A stretch of 64,000 nucleotides of DNA, from the NCBI RefSeq assembly GCF_030815145.1, contig NZ_JAUSWJ010000001.1:1240001-1304000 (forward strand), read 5' to 3'. The notes under the pieces are model-generated. The model searched no databases and was not told the origin of the DNA. It saw only the letters and a list, made by a program, of their open reading frames with translations. A program made the translations under genes and the position numbers. Numbering within the stretch: the first letter of the stretch is position 1; each line of letters starts with the position of its first letter. The DNA comes from Kaistia geumhonensis (GTDB lineage: Bacteria; Pseudomonadota; Alphaproteobacteria; Rhizobiales; Kaistiaceae). Positions 52,420 through 61,845 of the stretch are shown here, piece after piece.

Positions 52420-53346
52420 ATGCTCCGTCGCCTCGGTATCGCCGTGGTCGCGCTCGCCCTTCTCGGAGGCGCGGCCTTCTGGGTGCTGACGGCGCCGAAG
52501 CCTCTGGCGGCGGCGGACATTCCCGACCGTCCGGGCGATCCGGCGAAGGGCGAGGTGCTGTTCTGGGCCGGAGGCTGCGCCTCCTGCCATGCGGCACCTG
52601 GCGCAAAGGGCGACGACAAGCTCGTCCTCTCGGGCGGCGAGGCGATCGTCTCGCCGTTCGGTACTTTCCATCCGCCGAACATCTCGCCCGACAAGACGCA
52701 TGGCATCGGCAACTGGTCGACGCTCGACTTCGTCAATGCGATGAAGCGCGGCCTCGGTCCGGGCGGCGAGCATCTCTATCCGTCCTTCCCCTACACCTCC
52801 TACCAGAGGATGCCGATCGGCGACCTCGTCGATCTGAAGGCCTATCTCGACACGCTGCCGCCCTCCGCGGCGGATGCGCCGCAGCACGAGCTGCCGTTCC
52901 CGTTCTCGATCAGGCGCGGCCTCGGTCTCTGGAAGCTGCTCTATCTCGACGGCGAGACTTTCGAGCCGGATCCGGCCAAGAGCGACGAGATCAATCGCGG
53001 CGCCTATCTGGTCGAGGGGCCGGGCCACTGCAACGAGTGCCACACGCCGCGCAACATGCTGGGCGCGCTGGACTATTCGCATCATCTCGCGGGGGCGCCC
53101 AATCCGTCGGGCAAGGGCTTCATCCCGAACATCACCGGTGGCAAGGGCGGCATCGGCGACTGGTCGGCCGAGGACATCGCCAACTTCCTCGAGACCGGTC
53201 TGACGCCGGACTTCGACAGCGTCGGCGGAACCATGGTCGACGTTCAGGAGAACATGGCCCAGCTCCCCGCCTCGGACCGCAAGGCCATCGCCGCCTATCT
53301 CAAGGACCTGCCCCCGCTCGACCGAAGCGACGGCGGCGGCAACTGA
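52420..53346 (+). CDS. Membrane-anchored diheme cytochrome c
   Basis: A 308-residue protein. An N-terminal helix (IAVVALALLGGAAFWVLTA) anchors or exports it. Two class I heme domains are present: AGGCASCHAAPGAKGDDKLV (CASCH) with the methionine region YQRMPIGDLVDLKAYL, and GPGHCNECHTPRNMLGAL (CNECH) with a late AQLPASDRKAIAAYLKDLPP. This is the subunit type that serves alcohol/aldehyde/gluconate dehydrogenases or cytochrome c oxidase-like chains. No dehydrogenase gene is adjacent; its partner may be the preceding cytochrome. Confidence 0.92.
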   Translation: MLRRLGIAVVALALLGGAAFWVLTAPKPLAAADIPDRPGDPAKGEVLFWAGGCASCHAAPGAKGDDKLVLSGGEAIVSPFGTFHPPNISPDKTHGIGNWSTLDFVNAMKRGLGPGGEHLYPSFPYTSYQRMPIGDLVDLKAYLDTLPPSAADAPQHELPFPFSIRRGLGLWKLLYLDGETFEPDPAKSDEINRGAYLVEGPGHCNECHTPRNMLGALDYSHHLAGAPNPSGKGFIPNITGGKGGIGDWSAEDIANFLETGLTPDFDSVGGTMVDVQENMAQLPASDRKAIAAYLKDLPPLDRSDGGGN

Positions 53347-53349
53347 TCA

Positions 53350-53398
53350 TTCGACATTTTTCAACGTCCGTTGTCGAAATGGACGTCCTTTCTCCGAC
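53350..53398 (+). promoter_or_regulatory. Candidate ECF42-type promoter with inverted repeat
   Basis: TGTCGA (53372-53377) is followed after 17 bases by CCGAC (53394/53395-53398), matching the -35 TGTCGA and -10 CGA/TC pattern described for ECF42 promoters. The -35 is also the right arm of a perfect 7-bp inverted repeat TTCGACA (53350-53356)/TGTCGAA (53372-53378). It lies ~60 bp upstream of the YCII gene. Confidence 0.5.
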
Positions 53399-53458
53399 AT
53401 GGCAGTGAAGCGGGATGGCCCGCTTCCGGCCGAGCGCCGTCCCCATCGGAGAGATGCG

Positions 53459-53809
53459 ATGCAGTACGCCATTCTTTTCTATGAGACCGACAAGGAATTC
53501 GCGACCCGCGACCACACCGAGGAAGGTGCCGCCTACTGGGGCGCATGGCGGTCCTATATCGACGAGATCAGCGCCAGCGGCATTGTGCGCGGCGGCGCCG
53601 GGCTGCTCGGTCCCGAGACTGCGACCACCATCCGGCTCGCGGATGGCCGCAAGCATGTCCAGGACGGTCCCTTCGCGGCGGCCAAGGAACAGCTCGCGGG
53701 CTTCTTCCTGATCGAAGTGCCCGACATCGACGCGGCGCTCGCCTGGGCGGCCAAGGCTCCCTGCGCGCCGATCGGGGTCGAGGTGCGGCCAACGCTTCCC
53801 GGCATGTGA
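53459..53809 (+). CDS. YCII/DGPF-domain protein
   Basis: A 116-residue protein; ATG 53459 with GGAGAG upstream. It starts MQYAILFYETDKEFATRDHT and carries the family motif KHVQDGPFAAAKEQLAGFFL, then IEVPDIDAALAWAAKAPCAP. DGPF-type YCII proteins are nearly always encoded beside ECF42 sigma factors, as here (31 bp to the sigma gene). Biochemical role unknown. Confidence 0.93.
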   Translation: MQYAILFYETDKEFATRDHTEEGAAYWGAWRSYIDEISASGIVRGGAGLLGPETATTIRLADGRKHVQDGPFAAAKEQLAGFFLIEVPDIDAALAWAAKAPCAPIGVEVRPTLPGM

Positions 53810-53840
53810 CATCGGCAATCCCTCCAGGGGACGCGGGTCG

Positions 53841-55064
53841 ATGCGGCCGGTCGAACAGGCGGTGCGGGAGAGCTTCGGGCGGCTGGTCGCCATCCTCGCC
53901 AGCCGTGGACGCGACCTCGCCGCGGCCGAGGACGCGCTCGCCGACGCCGTTCTGGCTGCGCTGGAACGTTGGCCGGCCGACGGTGTCCCGGATCGACCCG
54001 AAGCCTGGCTGGTGGCGGTCGCCCGCCGCCGGCTCGCGGATCGTTTCCGCCGCTCGAAGACCGACGCCGCGCTCGAAGGGTCACTGGCGATCCTCGCCGA
54101 GCTCTCGATCGACGAACCCGCAGACGGCGCCGCCTTCCCTGACGAGCGGCTGCGGCTGCTCTTCGTCTGCGCCCATCCGGCCATCGAGGAGACGATCCGC
54201 GCGCCGCTCATGCTCCAGACCGTTCTGGGGCTCGATGCCGCGCGGATCGCGGCGGCCTTTCTCGTTCCGGCCTCGACCATGGGCCAGCGTCTGGTGCGCG
54301 CCAAGGCCAAGATCCGCGATGCCGGCGTCCCGTTCGCGATCCCTGAAGCGAGCGAACTGCCGGAGCGCGTCCAGAGCGTGCTCGAAGCCATCTACGCCGC
54401 CTTCGGCAGCGGATGGGACGACATCGCCATCGATGGTCCGGACAGGGCGGGAAGCCTTGCGGAGGAGGCGATCTGGCTCGGCCGCGTGCTCACCCGCCTG
54501 ATGCCGGACGAACCGGAGGCGCTCGGCCTTCTTGCCCTGATGCTGCACAGCGAAGCCCGCCGGTCGGCGCGGCGCGACGCTTCCGGACGCTACGTGCCCT
54601 TCTCGGAGCAGGAGACCTCTCTCTGGCAAGCCGCGATGATCGCGGAAGCGGAGGCGACGCTCCGGCGCGCCGCCGCCATGCATCGGCCGGGACGGTTCCA
54701 GCTAGAAGCCGCCATCCAGTCGGCTCAGGTCGGCGCCCGCCTCACCGGCAGCCCGGGTCCCGACGTCATCGCACTTCTGCACGAGGCGCTGTGGGCACGC
54801 GCGCCGCGCATCGGCGTCGCCGTGGCGCGGGCGGTGGCGGTCGCCGATGCCACCGGAGCCGAGGCGGGTCTGGCGCTGCTCGAAGAGCTTCCGGGCGACC
54901 ATGTGGCCGGTTATCAGCCCTATCACGCCGCACGGGCGGACCTGCTGGCCCGCGCGGGGCGAGCCGAAGAGGCCTTCGCGGCCTTTTCGACTGCGATCGC
55001 GCTCACCGGCGACGGCGCGGTCCGCGATCATCTCGCCGACCGCCAGCGGCGACTTCTCAGCTGA
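53841..55064 (+). CDS. ECF42-type sigma factor with C-terminal TPR extension
   Basis: A 407-residue protein; ATG 53841. Sigma region 2 is seen at RLVAILASRGRDLAAAEDAL, then DAVLAALERWPADGVPDRPE and AWLVAVARRRLADRFRRSKT; region 4 at LMLQTVLGLDAARIAAAFLV, then PASTMGQRLVRAKAKIRDAG. The remaining ~230 residues are the DUF6596/TPR-like extension (RLMPDEPEALGLLALMLHSE, HEALWARAPRIGVAVARAVA). The extension is needed for activity in studied ECF42 factors. No anti-sigma gene is present, as usual for the group. It probably transcribes its own operon. Confidence 0.94.
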   Translation: MRPVEQAVRESFGRLVAILASRGRDLAAAEDALADAVLAALERWPADGVPDRPEAWLVAVARRRLADRFRRSKTDAALEGSLAILAELSIDEPADGAAFPDERLRLLFVCAHPAIEETIRAPLMLQTVLGLDAARIAAAFLVPASTMGQRLVRAKAKIRDAGVPFAIPEASELPERVQSVLEAIYAAFGSGWDDIAIDGPDRAGSLAEEAIWLGRVLTRLMPDEPEALGLLALMLHSEARRSARRDASGRYVPFSEQETSLWQAAMIAEAEATLRRAAAMHRPGRFQLEAAIQSAQVGARLTGSPGPDVIALLHEALWARAPRIGVAVARAVAVADATGAEAGLALLEELPGDHVAGYQPYHAARADLLARAGRAEEAFAAFSTAIALTGDGAVRDHLADRQRRLLS

Positions 55065-55067
55065 ACC

Positions 55068-55646
55068 CTATCGCTGGCCGGACTTGATCCATTTGGTGAT
55101 GACGGGCGGCTCATAGCTGCGATAGCGCGTGATCAGCCGCTCGGGGTCCTCCTCGACGATCAGCATCTCCCGATGCTCGCGTCGCATGAAGCCTTCGTCG
55201 GCCTGATGGTCGAGGAAGGTCAGCAGCTTGCCGTAGAAACCGGCGATGTCGAGGACGCCGACGGGCTTGCCGTGATAGCCGAGCTGCGCCCAGGTCCAGA
55301 TCTCGAACAGCTCCTCCAGCGTTCCGAGACCGCCCGGGAGCGCAACGAAGCCCTCGGCCATGTCGGCCATCTTGGCCTTGCGCTCGTGCATCGAGCCGAC
55401 GATGTGCAGCTCGGTGAGGCCGTGATGCGCGACTTCCTTGTCGACGAGCGCCTGCGGGATGATGCCGATCGCCGTTCCGCCGGCCGCGAGCACCGCGTCG
55501 GCGAGCGCGCCCATGAGGCCGACTTTCGAGCCGCCATAGACGAGCGCGGCGTCATGGGCCGCGATCGCCTCGCCGAGCGCAACGGCGGCGGCCCGGTATT
55601 CGGGGCGGAAGCCCTCGTTGGAGCCGCAGAAGACGCAGAGCCGCAT
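55068..55646 (-). CDS. LOG family protein (nucleoside 5'-monophosphate phosphoribohydrolase)
   Basis: A 192-residue Rossmann-type protein; ATG 55646 shares one base with the M20 stop. It starts MRLCVFCGSNEGFRPEYRAA and has AALVYGGSKVGLMGALADAV, IGIIPQALVDKEVAHHGLTE and the catalytic FVALPGGLGTLEELFEIWTW motif. The family (TIGR00730) cleaves cytokinin ribotides or other nucleotide monophosphates (PpnN/YgdH-like or LOG-like). The gene is coupled to the M20 peptidase upstream. It ends 3 bp from the convergent sigma factor gene. Confidence 0.93.
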   Translation of the reverse strand: MRLCVFCGSNEGFRPEYRAAAVALGEAIAAHDAALVYGGSKVGLMGALADAVLAAGGTAIGIIPQALVDKEVAHHGLTELHIVGSMHERKAKMADMAEGFVALPGGLGTLEELFEIWTWAQLGYHGKPVGVLDIAGFYGKLLTFLDHQADEGFMRREHREMLIVEEDPERLITRYRSYEPPVITKWIKSGQR

Positions 55647-57040
55647 CAGCGCGCTCCTTCCGAAAGGGCCGCGAGGATGCGGGCCCAGGAGCGGATGCCG
55701 CGGTGATAGCTTTCGAGATTGTATTTCTCGTTGGGCGAATGGATGCGGTCGTCGTCGAGCGAGAAGCCGACCATCAGCGCATCGAGGCCGAGCACGGACT
55801 TGAAGTCGCCCGCGACGGGGATCGACCCGCCGGAGCCGATGGTGACGCAGGGCTTGCCCCATTCGTCCGTCAGCGCGGCGCGGGTCTTCACCAGCGCGGG
55901 GATATCGGCCGGCAGGCGCACGCCGGGCGAACCGCCATGGCCGATGAACTCGACCGAGCAATCGGCGGGCAGCTTCGCACGCACATAGGCACGGAAGCTC
56001 TCGCGGATCGCCTCCGGATCCTGACGGTCGACGAGACGGAAAGAAACCTTGGCATGGGCCTTGGACGGGATCACCGTCTTGAAGCCCTTGCCGGTGTAGC
56101 CGCCCCAGATGCCGTTGACTTCGCAGGTCGGCCGCGCCCACACCTTCTCGATGATGCTGCGCCCCTGCTCGCCGGCCGGCACCGAAAGGCCGACCTCGCC
56201 GAGAAAGGCCGCCTCGTCGAAGCCGAGGCCTCGCCATTCGGCCTTGGTCGCCTCGGGCACTTCGCCGACGCCGTCATAGAAGCCCGGCAGCGTGACGCGG
56301 CCGGTTTCGTCGCGCAGGCCGTCGAGGATGTTGCAGAGGACATGGATCGGGTTGCGCGCCGCGCCGCCATACATGCCGGAATGCAGATCGCGCGAGGCGG
56401 CGGTGACGACGATCTCCTCGCCGACCATGCCGCGCAGCATGGTGGTGACCGCCGGCGTCGTCGCGTCCCACATACCGGTGTCGCAGACGAAGGCGAGGTC
56501 GGCGGCAAGCTCCGCCTTGTTGGCCTCCATGAACGGCACGAGGTTGTGGCCGCCCGATTCCTCTTCGCCCTCGAAGAGGATCGAGACCTGCACCGGCAGC
56601 GAACCGGTTACGGCCTTCCAGGCCCGGCAGGCCTCGACGAAGGTCATGAGCTGGCCCTTGTCGTCGGAGGTGCCGCGGCCGACGATCTGCTTCGCGCCAT
56701 TCGGCCCGGTGACGACCTTCGGCTGGAAGGGCGGCGCGTTCCACAGCTCGAGCGGATCGACCGGCTGAACATCGTAGTGGCCGTAGAAGAGGACATGCGG
56801 CCCGGCGTCGCCGCCGGCATGGCCGACCACCATCGGGTGTCCGGGCGTCGGGCGGACCGAAGCCTCGAAGCCGATTCCCGACAGCGCGTCGGCGAGCCAC
56901 TCGGCCGCCTGGAGGCAGGCGCCGGCATAGGCCGGATCGGTCGAGATGCTCTCGATCTCGACAAGGCGGAACAGACGCTCGAGGCTGTGGCCGATGTCGG
57001 CATCGATATGGGCGAGGACGTCGTCGAGGCGGTCGGTCAA
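55646..57040 (-). CDS. M20 family dipeptidase/metallopeptidase
   Basis: A 464-residue protein; TTG 57040 with GGAG 7 bases upstream. Zinc ligands and catalytic residues lie in HVLFYGHYDVQPVDPLELWN (His, Asp), IVGRGTSDDKGQLMTFVEAC (Asp), SILFEGEEESGGHNLVPFME (catalytic Glu pair) and AFVCDTGMWDATTPA (Asp), with a late HSPNEKYNLESYHRGI (His). The dimerisation (lid) domain contains DLHSGMYGGAARNPIHVLCN. It is a cytosolic di-zinc dipeptidase of the CNDP-like subfamily. Confidence 0.94.
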   Translation of the reverse strand: MTDRLDDVLAHIDADIGHSLERLFRLVEIESISTDPAYAGACLQAAEWLADALSGIGFEASVRPTPGHPMVVGHAGGDAGPHVLFYGHYDVQPVDPLELWNAPPFQPKVVTGPNGAKQIVGRGTSDDKGQLMTFVEACRAWKAVTGSLPVQVSILFEGEEESGGHNLVPFMEANKAELAADLAFVCDTGMWDATTPAVTTMLRGMVGEEIVVTAASRDLHSGMYGGAARNPIHVLCNILDGLRDETGRVTLPGFYDGVGEVPEATKAEWRGLGFDEAAFLGEVGLSVPAGEQGRSIIEKVWARPTCEVNGIWGGYTGKGFKTVIPSKAHAKVSFRLVDRQDPEAIRESFRAYVRAKLPADCSVEFIGHGGSPGVRLPADIPALVKTRAALTDEWGKPCVTIGSGGSIPVAGDFKSVLGLDALMVGFSLDDDRIHSPNEKYNLESYHRGIRSWARILAALSEGAR

Positions 57041-57131
57041 GGGAGGTCTCCGGCAGGCAGGGCGGTCAGGCCCTCGATCGTTCAGGGAGCGAAATTGCAT
57101 ACGCCGCCGCCGGGCCGATGGAAAGGCGCCA

Positions 57132-57851
57132 TCAGCGCGTCGCGGTGCTGCGAGGGTGCAGCGGAGGATCGGCGAGCGCGATCTCCTGGATGAGCTTGCG
57201 CCGGACGGCGTCGGCGAAGCGGTCAGTGCCTTCGGCGACCATGACGAAGGAGGCGGGCCCGCCGATGACGTCGCGGGCATAGTGCTCCGAAAGGCTCATG
57301 CCGCCCGGCCCGCGGACCCCGCCGCCGGGCCGGGCGATGACGAGGCCGTTGATCGTGATGCCCTCGGCGAGCGCCGCGGCGCGCGTCTCGGCGAGCGGCG
57401 GTCCGCCGATCTGCGGCCCGTCCCCCGAGACGTCGATCACCTTGGAGAGGCCTTCATAGCCGTTCTCGCGGATGCGGTCGGCCGCATAGGCGATGGCGCC
57501 GGAGATGGAATTATAGCCATAGGCCTGGCGCGGGCTGGCGACGAGCTTGTCGGCAAAGACGGCGGCGCTCGCGCCGTCGCGCACGACATGCCAGTCGACG
57601 ATCGTGTGCTGCGAGGCGGCCCCTCCCCATTCGACATAGGTGATCGCGATGGCGCCGACGGGTCCGGAGCCGATCGCCGCGAGCACCTCGGCGCTGGTGA
57701 TCGCCTCGGCATAGCCGCGCCGCTGCAGAGCGAGTTCGTCGTCGTCGATCGAGCCGGAGCCGTCCGCCGCCAGGACGAGCTCGACATCCACTTCCTCGGC
57801 GAGCGCCGGAAACGCGAGGGCGACGAGAAGCGCGATCAGCAAGGTCCGCAT
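57132..57851 (-). CDS. DUF1194 (von Willebrand A-like) exported protein
   Basis: A 239-residue protein with signal peptide (MRTLLIALLVALAFPALAEE). The metal-ion-dependent adhesion site is LVLAADGSGSIDDDELALQR (DxSxS-like: DGSGS), followed by FADKLVASPRQAYGYNSISG and VIDVSGDGPQIGGPPLAETR. These are the DUF1194 blocks. The family is secreted and uncharacterised in bacteria. It is monocistronic on the minus strand. Confidence 0.93.
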   Translation of the reverse strand: MRTLLIALLVALAFPALAEEVDVELVLAADGSGSIDDDELALQRRGYAEAITSAEVLAAIGSGPVGAIAITYVEWGGAASQHTIVDWHVVRDGASAAVFADKLVASPRQAYGYNSISGAIAYAADRIRENGYEGLSKVIDVSGDGPQIGGPPLAETRAAALAEGITINGLVIARPGGGVRGPGGMSLSEHYARDVIGGPASFVMVAEGTDRFADAVRRKLIQEIALADPPLHPRSTATR

Positions 57852-57910
57852 GGCGGGCTCCGACGTTTCATGGTCGAGCAGCCAGTATGCCTGTGAAGGA
57901 CGGGCTCGCG

Positions 57911-58237
57911 TCAGGGCGATTCGACGGCGATCGCGATATCGGTCTTCACGAAATCGTCACCCTTGAAAAGCAGGGTGGCATCATGCGCCTCGGCGAGGGC
58001 ATCGGCGAAGCAGTCGCCCATGTTGAGCGCGGCGGCATGGCGGCCCTTGCCGAAGCCATCGAAGGCTTCGAGCGCCCGATGGCCCTGCCCGCTTTCGATC
58101 GCCACGACCTTGATCGCCAGGTTCCGGGCCGGATCGTCGACGGTCGACTCGATCCATCGTCGGACCGCCAGCGCGGCATCGGCGTCCCCTGTGCAGACAC
58201 CGCAATATCGTGTCTGCACAGCAACGGCAGCAATCAT
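57911..58237 (-). pseudogene. 5'-truncated VapC-type PIN toxin gene
   Basis: The last ~75 residues are a normal VapC C-terminal half: AIKVVAIESGQGHRALEAFD, then GFGKGRHAAALNMGDCFADA and ATLLFKGDDFVKTDIAIAVE, with the conserved Asp of NMGDCF and the KGDDF end motif. The N-terminal ~50 residues with the first catalytic Asp (DxSA) are missing. Instead the frame opens with [18 protein letters not shown], which spans a perfect 12-bp inverted repeat at 58189-58221 and overlaps the stop of the HerA-like gene. No antitoxin gene is adjacent. It is almost surely inactive as a nuclease. Confidence 0.82.
58189..58221. repeat. Perfect 12-bp inverted repeat at the vapC truncation point
   Basis: CTGTGCAGACAC, 9-base spacer, GTGTCTGCACAG. 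No T-run follows. It lies exactly where similarity to VapC begins, so it may be a scar or a recombination site. Confidence 0.9.
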
Positions 58238-59835
58238 CCTCTCCGCAGGATGCCGCCGAGCATGCCGCGCACGATCGCCCTGCCGACGGATGCCCCGGTG
58301 GTGCCACCGATACTGCGGCCGATATCGGCGGCGACCTGGCCGGCGACGCGGTTGGTGACGGTGCGCGTCACTTCGCGAGCGACGCGCTGCGTCGCCGTCA
58401 GCCGCTCGCCGCGCCGGACATTGGTGCCGAGCAGCCCACCAAGGATGCCGCCGAGATCGACGCCGCCCGCGCCCTGCGGCGCCTCGGCGGTCGGCGCTCC
58501 CGCCGGCGGCTGGCCGGCGGGCGCCTGCTGGGGAACCGGCGCGGTGGCCGCGGCCTGGCGGCCCAGCACCTCATAGGCCGACTCGCGATCGATCGTCCGG
58601 TCATAGGTCATGCCGACCGGGCTCATCGCGATGATCGCCCGGCGCTCGTCGTCGCTGATCGGGCCGACCTGCGAGGATGGCGGCCGGACGAAGGTGCGCT
58701 CGACCATGCTCGGAATGCCCTTCGGCTCCAGCATCGACACCAGCGCCTCGCCGACCCCGAGTTCGGTGATCGCATCGGCGGTCTTGAAGGCCGGGTTGGG
58801 GCGGAACGTATCGGCGGCGACCTTCACCGCCTTCTGGTCGCGCGGCGTATAGGCGCGCAGCGCATGCTGCACGCGGTTGCCGAGCTGGCCGAGTACCGTA
58901 TCGGGAATATCCAGCGGGTTCTGCGTCACGAAATAGACGCCGACCCCCTTGGAGCGGATCAGACGCACCACCTGCTCGACCTTGGCGAGCAGCGCCTTCG
59001 GCGCGTCGTTGAAGAGCAGATGTGCCTCGTCGAAGAAGAAGACGAGACGCGGCTTTTCGGGATCGCCCACTTCCGGCAGCGCCTCGAACAGCTCGGACAT
59101 CAGCCAGAGCAGGAAGGTGGCGTAGAGCTGCGGCGAGGCCATCAGCTTGTCGGCGGCGAGAACGTTGACGACGCCTCGGCCATCGACGGTGGTGCGCATG
59201 AGGTCGGCGATCGCCAGCGCCGGCTCGCCGAAGAATGCGTCGCCACCCTGGTTCTCGAGGATGAGCAGCTGGCGCTGGATGGCGCCGACCGTCGCCCTTG
59301 CGACATTGCCGTAGCGCATCGCCTCGGTGTTGTTCTCGATGAGGAAGGCGAGCATCGCCCTCAGGTCCTTGAGGTCGAGCAGCAGCAGCCCGTTGTCGTC
59401 GGCCATGCGGAAGGCGATGTTGAGGACGCCCTCCTGCGTCTCGTTGAGGCCCATCAGCCGGGCGAGGAGCAGCGGCCCCATCTCGCTCACGGTCGTGCGG
59501 ATCGGATGACCCTGCTGGCCGAACAGGTCCCAGAACACCGTCGGGCAAGGCGAATAGGCGAGTTCGGGAGCGAGCCCGATCTCCTCGGCGCGCTTCACCA
59601 CCCAGTCGCGCGCCGTGCCGGGCCGCGAGATGCCGGAAAGGTCACCCTTGATGTCGGCGCAGAACACCGGGACGCCGGCATGGGAGAAGCCCTCCGCCAG
59701 CACCTGCAGCGTCACTGTCTTGCCGGTGCCGGTCGCGCCCGTCACCAGCCCGTGGCGGTTGGCGAGGCCGAGCAACAGATATTGCGGCGTCTCGCTCGCG
59801 CCGAGGAAGATCCTGTCGGGCTGAAGCAGCGGCAT
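58234..59835 (-). CDS. HerA-like ATPase (DUF853, YjgR family)
   Basis: A 533-residue protein; ATG 59835. Walker A is [20 protein letters not shown] near residues 29-48, Walker B is [20 protein letters not shown] and the sensor/arginine region is [20 protein letters not shown], then [20 protein letters not shown]. After this comes a Pro/Ala/Gly-rich linker and a C-terminal segment ([20 protein letters not shown]). The family is called helicase HerA-like; its role outside archaeal end resection is unknown. No NurA nuclease is adjacent. Confidence 0.92.
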   Translation of the reverse strand: MPLLQPDRIFLGASETPQYLLLGLANRHGLVTGATGTGKTVTLQVLAEGFSHAGVPVFCADIKGDLSGISRPGTARDWVVKRAEEIGLAPELAYSPCPTVFWDLFGQQGHPIRTTVSEMGPLLLARLMGLNETQEGVLNIAFRMADDNGLLLLDLKDLRAMLAFLIENNTEAMRYGNVARATVGAIQRQLLILENQGGDAFFGEPALAIADLMRTTVDGRGVVNVLAADKLMASPQLYATFLLWLMSELFEALPEVGDPEKPRLVFFFDEAHLLFNDAPKALLAKVEQVVRLIRSKGVGVYFVTQNPLDIPDTVLGQLGNRVQHALRAYTPRDQKAVKVAADTFRPNPAFKTADAITELGVGEALVSMLEPKGIPSMVERTFVRPPSSQVGPISDDERRAIIAMSPVGMTYDRTIDRESAYEVLGRQAAATAPVPQQAPAGQPPAGAPTAEAPQGAGGVDLGGILGGLLGTNVRRGERLTATQRVAREVTRTVTNRVAGQVAADIGRSIGGTTGASVGRAIVRGMLGGILRRG

Positions 59836-59984
59836 CGGGCGTCTCCGGGGCGTCTTGTTCAGTTGGCGTGAGCGTCGCGATTTGGCGCGGCGAAATCAAG
59901 CGAGGCCCATGGTTGCGTTTCACCGACCTTGGCGCGAACATCGAGCGGTGGCCGCGCAGACGGCCTGTTTCGGGGGAAACCGCC

Positions 59985-60392
59985 ATGAGCTATCCGATCA
60001 TCGACATCGAGGGAATCGGCAAGGCCTTCGCCGACAAGCTGACCGCCGCCGGCCTCAGGACGACCGGCGCGCTGCTGGACGCGGCCAAGGATCCGAAGGG
60101 GCGCAAGGCGCTCGCCGCTTCGACGGGCATCGAGGAGAGCAGGATCCTCGGCTGGGCCAACAAGGCCGACCTGATGCGGGTCAAGGGAATCGGCGAGGAA
60201 TATTCCGACCTTCTGGAAGCCGCCGGCGTCGACACCGTCAAGGAACTGCGCAACCGCCGCGCTGACAATCTCACCGCGAGATTGGCGGAAATCAACGCGG
60301 CGAAGAAGCTCGTGCGCCAGCTTCCCTCGGAGAAGCAGGTCGCCGGCTGGATCGAGCATGCCAAGGGCCTGCCGTCCGTCCTCACCTACTGA
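59985..60392 (+). CDS. DUF4332 helix-hairpin-helix protein
   Basis: A 135-residue protein starting MSYPIIDIEGIGKAFADKLT, then AAGLRTTGALLDAAKDPKGR. Two helix-hairpin-helix motifs are visible: IEGIGKAFADKL and MRVKGIGEEYSDLLEAAGVD, then TVKELRNRRADNLTARL. The DUF4332 family is widespread and thought to bind DNA or act as a scaffold. Ribosome site GGGGGAAA upstream. It sits divergent from the HerA-like gene. Confidence 0.92.
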   Translation: MSYPIIDIEGIGKAFADKLTAAGLRTTGALLDAAKDPKGRKALAASTGIEESRILGWANKADLMRVKGIGEEYSDLLEAAGVDTVKELRNRRADNLTARLAEINAAKKLVRQLPSEKQVAGWIEHAKGLPSVLTY

Positions 60393-60486
60393 GGCCGGAC
60401 CGGCACGGGCTTAACCGGCGCCCGCCCGGCGGATAGACTGGCCGCGTGCCGACAACCGGCCGCGACCGGAACCGGAGGATGAACGC

Positions 60487-61845
60487 TTGGCGCCGCATGA
60501 GGGCGACGAGGCCAGGGCCGCCTGGCTTCGGCTTGTGGAACGGACATTGGGCGGGCGGCCGGCATCGTCGCTGGCAGCGCGGATCGAACCGTCGATGCTG
60601 GTGGAGCCGCTGGCCCCGGCCGGCCGGCTGCCGCCGCTGTGGTCGCGCGGCGGCTCGGCCTGGACGCGGCTGCAACGCCTCGATCGTGACGACATCGCTT
60701 CCGCCAGGCGCGGGCTCGAGAACGGCGCGGACGGTATCGAGTTCGTGCTGGCCGGAGCGCCGACCGCCTGGAGAGGCGGCATCGAGCACGCCGCCCTCGC
60801 GCCGCTCCTCGGAGAGCTTCCGATCGACCGTCTCGCCCTCCGCTTTTCCGCCGGGTCCCGGCTGGAGGTCGCGGCGACCATCGACGACGCCATCGCCGCC
60901 GCGCGGCTCGATCCGTCGCTGATGCGCGTCTCGTTCGGGCTCGATCCGATCGGCGGCGCGGCGCGTGGCGGGGCGACGTTGGCGAAGGGGCAGCGGGACG
61001 CCCTCGTTGCGACGGTCGAGCGCCTCGCGGGGCGCGGCTATCGCGGCCCCGTCCTCAGTGCCGATGCCCGGCCGATCCATGCCGCCGGCGGTTTTGCGAG
61101 CACCGAGCTCGCCTATGCCGCCGCGGCCTATGTGTCGCTGCTGCGCGCCCTCCTCGACGGCGGTGTCGTCGATGGCGTTGCGCTCGCCGCGATCGATGTC
61201 GCGCTCGCCGCCGACGCCGACCAGTTCGTGACGATGTCGAAGCTGAGGGCCATGCGCCTCCTGCAGGCGCGCATCCTCGCTGCCGCCGGCCTGCCGCCCG
61301 CCGCCCTCCCCCTGCATGCCGAGACGGCCTGGTCGATGCTGGCCGCCGAGGACGAGGGATCGAATGTGGTGCGCGCGACGATCGCCGCACTCGCCGCAGC
61401 GCTCGGCGGCGCCGATTCCATCGCCGTGCTGCCGCATCGTGCGGCGAGCGCGGCCGGCGATGCCGAGGCGGAGCGTCTGGCGCTGACATTGCAGGCGGTC
61501 CTTGCCGAGGAGGCGCGGCTGCACGCGGTCGACGATCCTGGCGCGGGCTCCGGCACGGTCGAGAGCCTGACGCTGGCCCTCGCCGAGGCGGCGTGGTCGC
61601 TCCTGCAAGAGATCGAGGGCCTTGGCGGCCTCCCGGCGGCGGAGTCGTCGTCGTGGCTCGCCGCGCGCATCGCCGCTGATCGCGAGGACGGCCGGCGGCG
61701 TCTCGCTTCGGGGGAGGCCGCGATCATCGGCGTCACGCTGCATCGCGCCGATGGCGCTCCCCTGCCCGACCCGGTCGACGAAGCCGTCGGCGATCCCTTC
61801 GGCGCGCGCCGCCGCGCCGCTCCGTTCGAGAGGCGTTCCTCATGA
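60487..61845 (+). CDS. mutA: Methylmalonyl-CoA mutase small (beta) subunit
   Basis: A 452-residue protein; TTG 60487 with GGAGG 8 bases upstream. It has the TIM-barrel part of the mutase ([60 protein letters not shown] and [20 protein letters not shown]) but lacks the C-terminal B12-binding domain and key ligands, so it is structural, like MutA of Propionibacterium. It overlaps mutB as ATGA. Together they convert succinyl-CoA and methylmalonyl-CoA. Confidence 0.93.
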   Translation: MAPHEGDEARAAWLRLVERTLGGRPASSLAARIEPSMLVEPLAPAGRLPPLWSRGGSAWTRLQRLDRDDIASARRGLENGADGIEFVLAGAPTAWRGGIEHAALAPLLGELPIDRLALRFSAGSRLEVAATIDDAIAAARLDPSLMRVSFGLDPIGGAARGGATLAKGQRDALVATVERLAGRGYRGPVLSADARPIHAAGGFASTELAYAAAAYVSLLRALLDGGVVDGVALAAIDVALAADADQFVTMSKLRAMRLLQARILAAAGLPPAALPLHAETAWSMLAAEDEGSNVVRATIAALAAALGGADSIAVLPHRAASAAGDAEAERLALTLQAVLAEEARLHAVDDPGAGSGTVESLTLALAEAAWSLLQEIEGLGGLPAAESSSWLAARIAADREDGRRRLASGEAAIIGVTLHRADGAPLPDPVDEAVGDPFGARRRAAPFERRSS

